A stretch of 64,000 bases of DNA from Pararhizobium sp. A13 (GCF_040126305.1 NZ_CP149511.1:186001-250000), one strand, 5' to 3'; shown: positions 17,640 to 26,779, counted from the stretch's first letter. The notes: generated by a model not told the origin, from the sequence alone. Numbers and translations: made by a program.

Positions 17640-18632
17640 TCAGGCAGCCGGGGGGGGCCTGATGACGTCTGCGGCGACGGACCGGATACCGGCTGCATCG
17701 AGCTTGTAATGGGCGTAGAGATGCGTCGGCGGTGCGATCAGGCTGTATTCGTCATATATGCCGTGCCGTTTCAGACGCACGGGCATTCCTTCATCCGACA
17801 GTACCTCCGCGACGGCGCCGCCAAGGCCGCCGAGAACGTTGTGTTCTTCAACGGTCATGATGCGTCGGCACCCGGCGGCCGCATTAAGGATTGCGTCCCT
17901 GTCGATCGGCTTGACGGTCGCCATGTCGATAAAACCGACGCTGTAGCCTTCAGCCCGAAGGGCTCTTGTGGCCTCCAGGCCGGGATGGACGGTGGAGCCT
18001 GTTGCGATGATCGTCAGGTCCGTTCCCTCGAAATGCACGATGGCCTTTCCGAACGTGAAGGGCAGGCGATCTGGATAGACCTCGGGATCCCGGCCGCGTT
18101 GGATGCGGATATAGATGGGGTCCGGGTAGTCGTTCGACGCCTTGATGACCTCCATCAGCTGGTTTGCATCGGCGGGCGCCACGACGGTGAGGTTGGCGAT
18201 GGAGCGCGCAATGGCAAGGTCTTCCGTGGCGTGATGGGATGTTCCGTAGAATCCGAGCGAGATACCGGCGTGGTGGCCGATCAGGCGCACGGGAAGTTTG
18301 GAGTAGGCAACGTCCATGCGGATCTGCTCGCAACAGAGCAGGGCAAGGAAGGAGGCGAAGGTCGCGACGTAGGGTTTCATCCCGACCGCTGCCATGCCGG
18401 CGGCGGCCGACACCATGTTCTGCTCGGAAATCCCGAACTGCACGAAGCGGTCCGGCTGCGCCTTGTGAAACTTCGACAGGCCGTTGGAATATTGCAGATC
18501 CGCCGTTCCCGCGACGATCGGTTCGCCGCGCGCCACCAGTTCGAGCAGGGCATCGGAGAGGGCATCGAGGCCGGGGGTCATGGCGTTCAGCTGGCGATAC
18601 TGCCAGGACTTGTCGGAAAGTGGCTTGTTCAT
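17640..18632 (-). CDS. transketolase, C-terminal half (pyrimidine plus C-terminal domains)
   Basis: 330 residues. This half of a split transketolase has the pyrimidine-binding domain with FGISEQNMVSAAAGMA (catalytic Glu), followed by HHATEDLAIAR and a C-terminal domain with the loop MTVEEHNVLGGLGGAVAE. It must pair with the N-half encoded just upstream; the two coding regions are separated by one base (TGA then G then ATG at 18632). Split transketolases are used in specialised sugar pathways (for example apulose 4-phosphate cleavage) rather than the housekeeping pentose pathway. A run of eight G (17650-17657) lies in its last codons. Confidence 0.9.
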   Translation of the reverse strand: MNKPLSDKSWQYRQLNAMTPGLDALSDALLELVARGEPIVAGTADLQYSNGLSKFHKAQPDRFVQFGISEQNMVSAAAGMAAVGMKPYVATFASFLALLCCEQIRMDVAYSKLPVRLIGHHAGISLGFYGTSHHATEDLAIARSIANLTVVAPADANQLMEVIKASNDYPDPIYIRIQRGRDPEVYPDRLPFTFGKAIVHFEGTDLTIIATGSTVHPGLEATRALRAEGYSVGFIDMATVKPIDRDAILNAAAGCRRIMTVEEHNVLGGLGGAVAEVLSDEGMPVRLKRHGIYDEYSLIAPPTHLYAHYKLDAAGIRSVAADVIRPPPAA

Positions 18633-18633
18633 C

Positions 18634-19527
18634 TCAGATCTCCATGGCCTCGATTTCGGCAACAGCACGGGCAGCGTCGGACGGATCGAGATATCCGAGG
18701 TGCCAACCCGGCTCGGTTTCCATGTAAGAAACGCCTTTACCCTTCACTGTCTGCGCGATCACCATGACCGGCTTCGTCCGATCCGCATCTGCTTTTAATC
18801 TCCGCAGGAGGGTGGTGACGTCTGCCATATCGTGGCCGTCGACGACGTGCGTCTCCCAGCCGAAAGCGCGCCATTTCTCTTCGATGGGCTCGACCCCGAC
18901 GACGTCGTCGACGGCGCCGTCGAGTTGGTAGCCGTTGCGGTCGATGATGCCGATGAGGCGGCCGAGCCTATTGTGGGCGCCGAACAGCGCTGCCTCCCAG
19001 ACCTGACCCTCCTGAAGCTCGCCATCGCCGATCATGACGAAGGTGAAGAAATCCTGGCCAAGCATGCGTGCCGCCAACGCCATTCCGCAACCGGCTGAAA
19101 GTGCGTGGCCGATCGAACCGGAGCTGAAGTCGATTCCCGCCACCTTAGTCATGTCGGGGTGGTCGCCGAGCGGACTGCCGAGCCGCGTATAGCCGTCGAG
19201 AAGAGCGGGATCGATAAAGCCGAGATCCGCGAGGATCGGAAACAGGCCGACGGCGGCGTGTCCCTTGCCCATCATGAAGCGATCGCGATCCTGCCATTTC
19301 GGGTCCCCGCGCCGCAGGTTCATCACATCGTAGTAGAGCGCCGAGAAGAGTTCGGCGGCTGAGAAGACCGATGTGTAGTGGCCGACCTTGGCGATTTCGA
19401 TCAGCCGGATGGTTTCGAGCCGGCAGAATTTTGCCCTGTCCTTGAGGTAGGCGATTTCGTCTGCGGTGGGGCGGAACCGTTCATCGTTCGAACGCGGGTT
19501 GGCTTCAGCAAAGTCGGGTTTGGTCAC
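18634..19527 (-). CDS. transketolase, N-terminal half (thiamine diphosphate-binding)
   Basis: 297 residues when started at the GTG at 19527, which has GAGGA at good distance; the reading frame stays open to a TTG at 19581. The TPP/Mg motif is present as GDGELQEGQVWEA followed by IIDRNGYQLDG, and MGKGHAAVGLFP and SLGDHPD form the rest of the site. It forms the active site together with the C-half gene downstream. It is divergent from the amidohydrolase gene, and the 192-bp gap between them should hold the control region. Confidence 0.9.
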   Translation of the reverse strand: MTKPDFAEANPRSNDERFRPTADEIAYLKDRAKFCRLETIRLIEIAKVGHYTSVFSAAELFSALYYDVMNLRRGDPKWQDRDRFMMGKGHAAVGLFPILADLGFIDPALLDGYTRLGSPLGDHPDMTKVAGIDFSSGSIGHALSAGCGMALAARMLGQDFFTFVMIGDGELQEGQVWEAALFGAHNRLGRLIGIIDRNGYQLDGAVDDVVGVEPIEEKWRAFGWETHVVDGHDMADVTTLLRRLKADADRTKPVMVIAQTVKGKGVSYMETEPGWHLGYLDPSDAARAVAEIEAMEI

Positions 19528-19719
19528 GTCAAGTCCTCGTCGTTCCGCGCTGCCGGTAGAGGCGAACGCGATTGCGACCAAGACTTAACAAGTTGAAAGC
19601 GCGCCCGCAGCCGCTTTTCTCTGAAAACAATCTTCGAATTTTCCAAAGAAAATAACGGGTTCGCCTGTGTTACTCACCGAACATCTATCGTGCAGAAATC
19701 CCAGACGAGGAGATATCGG

Positions 19720-20730
19720 ATGAAAGACGGGATGTTCGTTTTCGATGCTGCGGTACACACACAAGACTTCGGCGACAATCAGATCAAGGACGGAAGCGAC
19801 GGGAGGCGGGTCCGCCTGCTGCGATCGCAGATCACGGGCTTCATCAACCTGACGGGCCGCAAGGGTCCGCCGCCGGAAACCTCGACCTTCTCCAATCCGG
19901 ACCTGGAGTGGGGCAACAAGATGCTGTTCGAAAACTCCGATACCGACATGGCATCCGCCTGCTCGGTGCCACTGTTCTCGCATTGGCGGGCGGGCCTCGG
20001 CCCCGTCGAGCTCAGCGATGCCTTCGCCAAGTCGAACCCGAAGCGTGTCGTCCTGACCGGCGGGGTCGATCCGGCCTATCACGGGCTCGATTTCGCGCTG
20101 AAGGAAATGGAGCGGCAGGTCAAGGAACTGGGTGCCGTCAGCATGAAATTCTACCAGTATCAGCGCCGCGGATGTTCCTGGCGGGCCGACGATCGGGACA
20201 TTGCCTATCCGCTGTGGGAAAAGGCAATCGATCTCGGGATCAAGATGGTGCAGTTCCACAAGGGTTTTCCGCTGGAGCTCGGCCCTGTCGAGGCATTCAA
20301 GCCGAACGATATCCAGTATGCAGCAGCCGATTTTCCGGAGCTGAATTTCGGAATCCATCATCTCGGCGATCCCTATGTCGACGAAACTATCTCGATTGCC
20401 AGCCGCTTCGACAACATCTTCCTCATTCTGCCGCTCTGGTTCAACCAGTACTACCTGCAGCCCTGGAAGATGCTGGAGCGGCTCGGCGAAGCCCTGCTTT
20501 TCGTCGGCTCGGACCGGATCTGCTACGGATCGGAGGCTTTCATTTGGCCGCATGTCCAGACCTACATCGACACCTTGGCCAATCTCGAAATGCCCGAAGA
20601 ACTCCAGGAACGCTACGGCTATCCGGAGATCACGCGCGAGATGAAGGAGAACATGCTCGGCAAGGCGTTCGCGCGGGGGATGGGGATCGATATCGAGGCG
20701 AAGAAGATCGAACTGGGGCTGGTGGCATGA
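19720..20730 (+). CDS. amidohydrolase-superfamily protein with altered metal site
   Basis: 336 residues of the amidohydrolase_2 (ACMSD-like) TIM-barrel family, which hydrolyses or decarboxylates carboxylated rings, lactones and amides. The normal opening DxHxH is FDAAVHTQ here, so the first metal His is Ala. Later elements are KFYQYQRRG, HKGFPLELGP, FGIHHLGDP and, instead of the usual FGSD, YGSEAF. Metal binding may therefore differ or be lost. GAGGAGA precedes the ATG at 19720; an upstream GTG at 19690 is in frame but lacks a ribosome site. The stop overlaps the NifU-like start (ATGA). Confidence 0.8.
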   Translation: MKDGMFVFDAAVHTQDFGDNQIKDGSDGRRVRLLRSQITGFINLTGRKGPPPETSTFSNPDLEWGNKMLFENSDTDMASACSVPLFSHWRAGLGPVELSDAFAKSNPKRVVLTGGVDPAYHGLDFALKEMERQVKELGAVSMKFYQYQRRGCSWRADDRDIAYPLWEKAIDLGIKMVQFHKGFPLELGPVEAFKPNDIQYAAADFPELNFGIHHLGDPYVDETISIASRFDNIFLILPLWFNQYYLQPWKMLERLGEALLFVGSDRICYGSEAFIWPHVQTYIDTLANLEMPEELQERYGYPEITREMKENMLGKAFARGMGIDIEAKKIELGLVA

Positions 20731-21053
20731 GTGGGGCACCATCTATCTCGCCCGAAGCGCTGGAAGCGGCATTCGCCCGGGTGCGGCCGCTTATTCTCGG
20801 CCATGGCGGTGATATCGAGGTATCCGATATTTCCGCCGAGGGTGTCGTCAATATCCGGCTTCTGGGCGCCTGCAAGGCATGCCCCAACATGGCGATGACC
20901 TATGTGGGGCCGATCCGTTCCTACCTGATGGATGTGGACGGCGTGACGGATGTCCGGTGCGAGCAGGTCAACGTCGGGCCGAAAGCGCTCGACCGACTTG
21001 CGCGCAGACTGGGCGCGCGTCCGATCCCGGCGGCTGCCTCTCCCGTGCCGTAG
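20727..21053 (+). CDS. NifU C-terminal-domain (Fe-S scaffold) protein
   Basis: 108 residues, a free-standing NifU_N-less scaffold domain with the diagnostic LRPLILGHGGDIE-like start (VRPLILGHGGDIE) and the cluster-binding CxxC (GACKACP, Cys49 and Cys52). Such proteins hold a transient [4Fe-4S] cluster for transfer to a client. It is translationally coupled to the amidohydrolase, which is not an Fe-S family, so either that protein or another enzyme of the pathway is an unexpected client. No Fe-S dehydratase is visible nearby. Confidence 0.85.
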   Translation: MSGAPSISPEALEAAFARVRPLILGHGGDIEVSDISAEGVVNIRLLGACKACPNMAMTYVGPIRSYLMDVDGVTDVRCEQVNVGPKALDRLARRLGARPIPAAASPVP

Positions 21054-21151
21054 ACCCTACACTCCGGGAATATGATCGAACAAAAAGATGCGGGGGCCTG
21101 GCTCCCGCATCTTTGTTTGGAGAGCCGCGACTGCGTCGCGGCATGCCGCTT

Positions 21152-22219
21152 TCAGGGGATGATCTTTTCAGCGCGTAGGCGATCGAAGACATCGATGAAT
21201 GATTGTTCGGTGTCTTGGGTTTCTGTAAAGCCCAGCGCCCGTGCCTTGGCCGTCGAATGCACGCATTCCATCGGACGGCCGAGATCTAGATCGGTGTGCC
21301 AGGCGGAGGCAAGCTTGTTGAGCGTGTTGGGTTGCAGGCCATGCGCCTTGACGAGTTCGTCCCATGCGGGGCCGGACCCTTTCATCTGGTCTACGAGCGA
21401 ATTGAATTCGCCCGGATAGTCGGCGACCGGAACGCCAAAATAGTCGGCGATGCGCTGCCACAGTTGCTCCCACCGGAAGACGTCGCCGTTCACCGCATTG
21501 AACGCTTCGTTTCGGGCATTCGGCTCGGTACCCGCCCACACGATCTGCTTGGCAAGGATTCGAGCGTCCGTGATGTCATTCAGGCCCCGATAGGCGGTGG
21601 CGCTGCCGGGAAAGCGGAAGGGTTGCCCCGTCGCCTTGCAGATCGAGGCATGCGTTGCCAGCGTGGCGCCGATGTTCATCAGGTTGCCGACCGCATAGCC
21701 GATAATGGTATGAGACCGGTGCACCGACCAGCCGAAGCCGTATTTCGCACCGTAATCCATCACCACGTCTTCGAGCTCGTAGTAGAAGTTCTTCTTGTGT
21801 AAACGGGGCGCCGACTCCCGGAACGGCGTGACCGGGTTGACCTTGCCGTAGTCCTCGAAGGGTCCGAGATAGTGTTTGGTGCCGGTGACGACGCCGACAT
21901 GCTGTACGCTGCCTTTCTCGACGAAGGCATCGAGCACCGTGCGCAGCATGTTGCCATTCAGACGGATGTTCTCGTCCTCGTTGGCGCCGAGCGTCCAGGA
22001 GCAGTAGAAGATGTGAGTGGGGGCGAGATCTGAAAGCGAGGCGATCGCTGCCTCCCGGTCAAGCAGGTCGACACTGTGCGACCGGATGTAGGAAGCGCCG
22101 ACCGGCGGTCGCCTCGACAGCCCATGGATTTCCCAACCACCTTCGCTGCGAAGATGCTCGGCCACATTCAATCCGACGATCCCGGTTGCCCCGACGATCA
22201 GCGCGCGCTTCTGGTACAT
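21152..22219 (-). CDS. PRISE-type SDR reductase (progesterone 5-beta-reductase/iridoid synthase-like)
   Basis: 355 residues. An extended SDR with the NAD(P) loop GATGIVGLNVAEHL and family-specific TGTKHYLGPF and KNFYYELED, the latter carrying the Tyr that in plant PRISE enzymes replaces the usual YxxxK. PRISE enzymes reduce activated C=C bonds of enones. AGAGAGGT precedes the ATG at 22219; the frame continues upstream to 22489 only as a shadow. It is divergent from a LysR gene (22329), the likely regulator. Substrate unknown; an enone made from an oxidised sugar or aromatic compound is possible. Confidence 0.82.
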   Translation of the reverse strand: MYQKRALIVGATGIVGLNVAEHLRSEGGWEIHGLSRRPPVGASYIRSHSVDLLDREAAIASLSDLAPTHIFYCSWTLGANEDENIRLNGNMLRTVLDAFVEKGSVQHVGVVTGTKHYLGPFEDYGKVNPVTPFRESAPRLHKKNFYYELEDVVMDYGAKYGFGWSVHRSHTIIGYAVGNLMNIGATLATHASICKATGQPFRFPGSATAYRGLNDITDARILAKQIVWAGTEPNARNEAFNAVNGDVFRWEQLWQRIADYFGVPVADYPGEFNSLVDQMKGSGPAWDELVKAHGLQPNTLNKLASAWHTDLDLGRPMECVHSTAKARALGFTETQDTEQSFIDVFDRLRAEKIIP

Positions 22220-22328
22220 ATCTACCTCTCTTGTTTGGAAAGAGGATGGAGGATGGCTGCTGACACGCTTGCCGGAAATCCCCTTCGCGGAATAAGTAAA
22301 ATGAAAATTGTTCACAGATGGAGCCGCC

Positions 22329-23243
22329 ATGCAAAATCGCGCGTTGGAGATGGAGGTATTCGTCTGCGTTGCCGAGTCCGGCAGCTTTTCAAATGCGGCC
22401 GAGAAACTAGGGCTTTCTCCATCGGCAATCAGCAAGCTCGTCGCGCGACTTGAACAGCGTTTGGGCGTGCAACTCGTCGTCCGCTCCACGCGGTCGCTGC
22501 GCCTGACATCGGAAGGCGAGGCATTTCACTCCCTGTCTCGATCCATCCTGCAGGATATCTCTGTGGTGGAAGCCCAGGTCGCACGGCAGTCCGAAAGTGC
22601 CGCCGGCGTTCTCAAGGTGAGCTGCAACGTTCCGTTCGGGGTCCACGCCGTCTGTCCGCTGATCCCACAGTTCCTGGCCGAGAATACCGGCATGAAAATC
22701 GATCTGGAGCTCAGCGACGAGCCCGTCGATCTCATCCTGGAACGGACCGATCTGGCGATCCGCACGGGAAGTCTGCAGGATTCATCCATGAAGACGAGGC
22801 GCCTCCTGAATTCGCCACGGCATGTGGTGGCAAGCCCGGAATACCTGCGCCTGCATGGCAGCCCGGGTCACCCTAACGACCTGAGGAAACACAACTGCCT
22901 GACCATTGCCGGCAAACCGCAGCACTCCACGTGGAATTTCAGAGATGTCGACGATAGCGGCGTCGGGATCGTGGTTCCGGTTGCCGGCAATCTCGCGGTC
23001 AACAACGGCGAAACGCTAAGGTGTTTTGCGCTTGCGGGGCTCGGTATTGCCAGGCTTTCCGAATTCCACGTCGGCAGGGACCTGGAGGAGGGGAGGCTGG
23101 TTGCGCTGCTGACCAAGTACGACGCACAAGAGGCCGAACCTATCAGCGCCATCTATTCCGCACAGTCCCATGTCCCTCAGCGGATCCGGCGTTTTCTCGA
23201 CTTCCTCGTCGCCAATCTTGCCGATTCCAACCGATCAAAATGA
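22329..23243 (+). CDS. LysR-family regulator
   Basis: 304 residues with N-terminal HTH (VAESGSFSNAAEKLGLSPSAISKLVARLEQ) and RSTRSLRLTSEGEAF, followed by an effector domain of the PBP2_CrgA-like group. The ATG at 22329 has GGAG upstream; a TTG at 22308 is in frame. It is divergent from the PRISE reductase gene and heads a row of three regulators, so it probably controls that reductase. Confidence 0.88.
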   Translation: MQNRALEMEVFVCVAESGSFSNAAEKLGLSPSAISKLVARLEQRLGVQLVVRSTRSLRLTSEGEAFHSLSRSILQDISVVEAQVARQSESAAGVLKVSCNVPFGVHAVCPLIPQFLAENTGMKIDLELSDEPVDLILERTDLAIRTGSLQDSSMKTRRLLNSPRHVVASPEYLRLHGSPGHPNDLRKHNCLTIAGKPQHSTWNFRDVDDSGVGIVVPVAGNLAVNNGETLRCFALAGLGIARLSEFHVGRDLEEGRLVALLTKYDAQEAEPISAIYSAQSHVPQRIRRFLDFLVANLADSNRSK

Positions 23244-23269
23244 TCATTTGATAAATTATCACTTGATCA
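23241..23269. promoter_or_regulatory. 29-bp near-perfect palindrome, candidate TetR operator
   Basis: Arms TGATCATTTGATAA and TTATCACTTGATCA flank a central A; 12 of 14 arm positions pair. It lies directly after the LysR stop and about 140 bp before the TetR gene. Size and symmetry suit a TetR dimer pair, so autoregulation is the natural reading. It could also form a hairpin ending the LysR transcript (ATTTCTT follows). Confidence 0.5.
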
Positions 23270-23406
23270 TTTCTTGGGCTGGTGTTACCCATATTCTTGC
23301 CTAGGGAGTGGGCATCAGTGGTTTTGGACCTAAGACAAGGCCGGAGCCAAAACTGTTTCGATAGCGGGAAGGACGGCGGCGGCAATGCTGCCGGAACTGG
23401 CGGAAC

Positions 23407-24072
23407 ATGCAAAAGGCAGTCAAAAAATATCTCGATGCCGCCGATCGCGAGCAGCAGATTCTCGACTTTGCGATCACCTACGTCGCGCAGCGTGGCCTGA
23501 GCTTCACAACGCGGGAACTGGCCGATGCGCTCGGCGTGTCGCAGCCGCTTCTGTACAGGTATTTCAAGAACCGCGATGAACTTCTGAGGAAGATCTACGA
23601 CGAGGTGTATCTAAAGCGTTGGGATCCGAACTGGAATGCCCAGCTTTCCGACCGCACCATTCCGATACGCACACGCCTGATCCGCTACCTGAAGGCCTAT
23701 ACGGAAGCCATCCTGGACGAGCGGTGGATCCGCATTTTCATCGCATCCGCGCTTGAAGACCCCCAGATCAGCAAGCGATATCTCGGGCTCCTTCATGAAA
23801 CGACGTTTCCCCTGATCTACAGGGAGATCGCCGCGGAAGCGGGCGTCACGCCGCCGACAGGCGAGGCTGCCGACGAGCTCGCATTGGAGATCGTCTGGGG
23901 GTTTCACTCAAGTTTCTTCTATTTCGGCGTTCGGAAATACATCTACCGCAACAAGATCCCCGAAAATCTTGATCCCGTCATCGAGGCGCGCGTCGATGTC
24001 TTCGTCACGGGACTTTCCGAAAGCATGAGCCGCATGGGCACGTATATTTCGGCGATGGAGGGCTCGAAATGA
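23407..24072 (+). CDS. TetR-family regulator
   Basis: 221 residues. The HTH is typical: FTTRELADALGVSQPLLYRYFKNRDELL at about residues 36-63, followed by a helical ligand domain ending in GLSESMSRMGTY. It overlaps the next LysR gene by ATGA (24069-24072), so the two regulators are co-translated. Target and ligand unknown; the palindrome at 23241-23269 is the best operator candidate. Confidence 0.88.
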   Translation: MQKAVKKYLDAADREQQILDFAITYVAQRGLSFTTRELADALGVSQPLLYRYFKNRDELLRKIYDEVYLKRWDPNWNAQLSDRTIPIRTRLIRYLKAYTEAILDERWIRIFIASALEDPQISKRYLGLLHETTFPLIYREIAAEAGVTPPTGEAADELALEIVWGFHSSFFYFGVRKYIYRNKIPENLDPVIEARVDVFVTGLSESMSRMGTYISAMEGSK

Positions 24073-25013
24073 ACAGTATCCAGGACCTCCGCGTTTTTTC
24101 CGAGATCGTCAAATCCAACAGCTTCTCGATGGCGGCCACAAAGCTCGGTCTTTCGCCAGCGACGATGAGCGGGCGCCTGAAGGCGCTCGAGGACCATTTC
24201 GGCGTGGCGCTGCTGAAGCGGACGACCCGTTCTTTGAGCCTGACGGAGGAGGGGAAGTATCTATTCGAGACGTCGAAGGCGATCATCGATGATTTCGAAA
24301 AACTGGACAAGACGATGCGTGCCCGCAAGGGGTGCGCATTCGGCACGGTGACGATCGCAGCGCCGGCAGACTTCGGACGCAAATATCTGGTTCCGCTGAC
24401 GAACGAGTTCGGCAAAGACCACCCGGAGGTGGGCTTTCGCTTGATCTTCGGAGCTGATGACGTGAACCTCGTCGAGAACGAGTGCGATATGGCGATCCGG
24501 TTCGGCGCTGTGCCGGACAGTGCGCTGACCACCCGAAAACTCGGTGCAAATCCGATCGTGACGTGCGCGTCGCCGGCCTATCTCGACCGGTTCGGCGTTC
24601 CGGAGGCGCCGAATGACCTTGCGAACCATAACTGTCTTATCTATCTCGACGGCAAACTTCCCAACGACAAATGGTCGTTCGCAGCCGACGGGGAGCAGAG
24701 TATCGTTCGGGTCAGCGGCAACCGCCTTGTGTCCGACTGGACGGCGCTTATCGATCTCGCGCAGTCCGGGCAGGGTATCATCCACGCGTCGTCATGGGAT
24801 GTCTGTCACGCGCTCGAGGCGGGCACGCTGGTGCCGGTCCTGCTGGATTTCCAGGAAGAGCCCGCCATCATCCATCTGTTGTCCGAGCAGAGGCACAGGC
24901 TGCCGCTCAGAACAGTGGAGTTCATTGATTTTCTCATTCGGCGGGTCAAGCGCATGAGCCGCAGCGTGGAACTCAGCCTGCGGCCCCCTCTCGAGCTCTG
25001 CGGCGCCGCCTAG
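24069..25013 (+). CDS. LysR-family regulator
   Basis: 314 residues, with HTH VKSNSFSMAATKLGLSPATMSGRLKALEDHFG and RTTRSLSLTEEGKYL. The effector domain has VTIAAPADFGRKYLVPL, the usual start of the first subdomain. It is coupled to the TetR gene upstream and followed 76 bp later by an SDR dehydrogenase gene that it may control directly or co-operatively. Confidence 0.88.
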   Translation: MNSIQDLRVFSEIVKSNSFSMAATKLGLSPATMSGRLKALEDHFGVALLKRTTRSLSLTEEGKYLFETSKAIIDDFEKLDKTMRARKGCAFGTVTIAAPADFGRKYLVPLTNEFGKDHPEVGFRLIFGADDVNLVENECDMAIRFGAVPDSALTTRKLGANPIVTCASPAYLDRFGVPEAPNDLANHNCLIYLDGKLPNDKWSFAADGEQSIVRVSGNRLVSDWTALIDLAQSGQGIIHASSWDVCHALEAGTLVPVLLDFQEEPAIIHLLSEQRHRLPLRTVEFIDFLIRRVKRMSRSVELSLRPPLELCGAA

Positions 25014-25089
25014 CAGAAAATTGTTTCAGTCGAATGTCTTCAACCGGCAGCCTCGCGGCTTTGCCGAACGATCAAACGTGGAGTTTCGA

Positions 25090-25872
25090 ATGGATTATGG
25101 CCTGAAAGACAAACACATCCTCGTCACGGGCGGTGCGACCGGCATCGGACTTGCCATCGCAAAAGCCTTCGCCGATGAGCATGCGGACGTCACGGTAAGC
25201 GGTCTGAGCGATGCGGAGGTGGAAGGTGCATGCGCGGCGATCGGACCGCAGTGCCGCGGCCGGCCGGGAGATCTGACCGCCGAGGGTGAGGCGCAGGCTC
25301 TCTACCAGCTCGCCATCAGTCGCAAGCCGGTGGATATCCTCGTCAACAGCGTCGGCATCTTCGAGGTCAGGGACTTCTTCGAGACGACGGACGAGCACTG
25401 GTTTCGCTATTTCGATGTCAACGTCATGACCGGCGTGCGGATGGCGCGCCTTGCGCTAAAGGACATGCTGGCACGCGGCGAAGGCAGCGTTGTCTTCGTC
25501 GGCAGTGAAAGCGGCGTGAAGCCGCAGGCCTGGATGCCGCATTATGGCGCGATGAAGACTTGTATTCTCGGCGTGTCGAGGGCCCTGGCCGAACTGACCA
25601 AAGGCACCCGCGTCCGCGTGAATACCATTCTACCCGGTCCGACCGACACGGATGCCGTCAAGCGATACCACGAAGAGATCGCAAAGGAACGCGGCGTGAC
25701 CCGCGCGGATGTGGTCGCCAAATATTTCGATGACACGGAACCGACCTCCCTGATCCGCAGGATGATCGAGCCCCTGGAGATCGCCCGAAGCGTCGTCCAT
25801 CTGGCGTCATCGCCTCATCTCAACGGCATGGCGATGCGGGCCGAAGGCGGCACGATCCGGTCAATTCTTTAG
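25090..25872 (+). CDS. SDR-family dehydrogenase
   Basis: 260 residues, classical SDR with TGGATGIGLAIAKAF, NSVG in place of the usual NNAG, a Ser in VGSESG and HYGAMKT as the YxxxK catalytic motif. The long loop after strand 6 (TDTDAVKRYHEEIAKERGV) resembles sugar or polyol dehydrogenases. The ATG at 25090 has GGAG nearby; the frame is open back to a TTG at 25021. Probably oxidises a hydroxyl of the substrate imported by the ABC system downstream. Confidence 0.85.
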   Translation: MDYGLKDKHILVTGGATGIGLAIAKAFADEHADVTVSGLSDAEVEGACAAIGPQCRGRPGDLTAEGEAQALYQLAISRKPVDILVNSVGIFEVRDFFETTDEHWFRYFDVNVMTGVRMARLALKDMLARGEGSVVFVGSESGVKPQAWMPHYGAMKTCILGVSRALAELTKGTRVRVNTILPGPTDTDAVKRYHEEIAKERGVTRADVVAKYFDDTEPTSLIRRMIEPLEIARSVVHLASSPHLNGMAMRAEGGTIRSIL

Positions 25873-25992
25873 GCGCGCGATGCGGACTCAAATCTTCTTC
25901 AGCATTGCTGAAGAGTGAATTCGACAGCAGGCCCTCAATGTAAATAAGAATTCGCGCTATCAAGGACTTACGCGAATTTCGGGAGGAGCTTC

Positions 25993-26757
25993 GTGAGCCA
26001 TTTCGACCTCACTGACAAAAAGGCGTTCGTCACCGGCGCCGGCAGCGGCCTCGGCCAGGCGATCGCCATCGCCTACGCCCAGGCGGGCGCCGATGTTGCG
26101 TGCCTGGATCTTGGTTCCAGCAAGGGTCTAGACGAGACGGTCCGGTTGATCGGCGCCCTGGGGCGCACAGCAATCGCTCTTGAGGGCGACGTGACCGATC
26201 CTGACTCCGTCGATCGTGCTTTTGCCAAGGCGGAGAACGCTTTGGGGCCTGTCGACATCGCAGCCAACAGTGCAGGCGTCGTCGACGTCTCCCCTGCCGA
26301 GCGTTTGCCCCGGGCGCAATATCTGCGGCTGATGGAGATCAACTTGAACGGACTGTTCTGGTCCTGTCAGGCGGAGGGTCGGCGAATGCTGCAGCGCGGT
26401 CGTGGTTCCATCCTCAACATGGCGTCGATCTGTGGCTCGACGGCCATCACCGGTCTTGAGCAAGCTCATTACGATGCGAGCAAGGCCGGCGTCATCCGCC
26501 TCACCAAGAGCCTGGCGGCCGAGTGGGCCTCAAGGGGCGTGCGGGTCAATTGCCTGAGCCCGGGCTTTATGGCGACGCCAATGAACAGCCGTGCGGAGGT
26601 CGCGGAGCATGTCCGCCGGTTCGCATCGATGACGCCGATGCAGCGCATGGGCCAGCCCCACGAGATCGGCGGCCCGGCGGTTTTCCTGGCAAGCGCGGCA
26701 GCAAGCTACTGCACCGGCGTCGATCTCAACGTCGATGGCGGCTTTCTATCAATCTGA
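25993..26757 (+). CDS. SDR-family dehydrogenase
   Basis: 254 residues with TGAGSGLGQAIAIAYAQAGA, NSAG, Ser in ICGSTAITG and YDASKAG; the C-terminus CTGVDLNVDGGF is typical of polyol/sugar and 3-ketoacyl-type SDRs. Start is a GTG at 25993 preceded by GGGAGGAG. It leads the ABC transporter operon: the binding-protein gene begins 22 bp downstream. Confidence 0.87.
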   Translation: MSHFDLTDKKAFVTGAGSGLGQAIAIAYAQAGADVACLDLGSSKGLDETVRLIGALGRTAIALEGDVTDPDSVDRAFAKAENALGPVDIAANSAGVVDVSPAERLPRAQYLRLMEINLNGLFWSCQAEGRRMLQRGRGSILNMASICGSTAITGLEQAHYDASKAGVIRLTKSLAAEWASRGVRVNCLSPGFMATPMNSRAEVAEHVRRFASMTPMQRMGQPHEIGGPAVFLASAAASYCTGVDLNVDGGFLSI

Positions 26758-26779
26758 ACAACAAAGGAGGAGAGAGACT

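Noticed and set aside
17650..17657. Run of eight G near the end of the transketolase C-half, possible phase-variation tract
   Set aside because: It lies in the last four codons where slippage would change only the tail; no evidence of function.
17709..18767. 352-codon plus-strand frame over the transketolase genes
   Set aside because: Antisense to both transketolase halves, with no domain or ribosome site.
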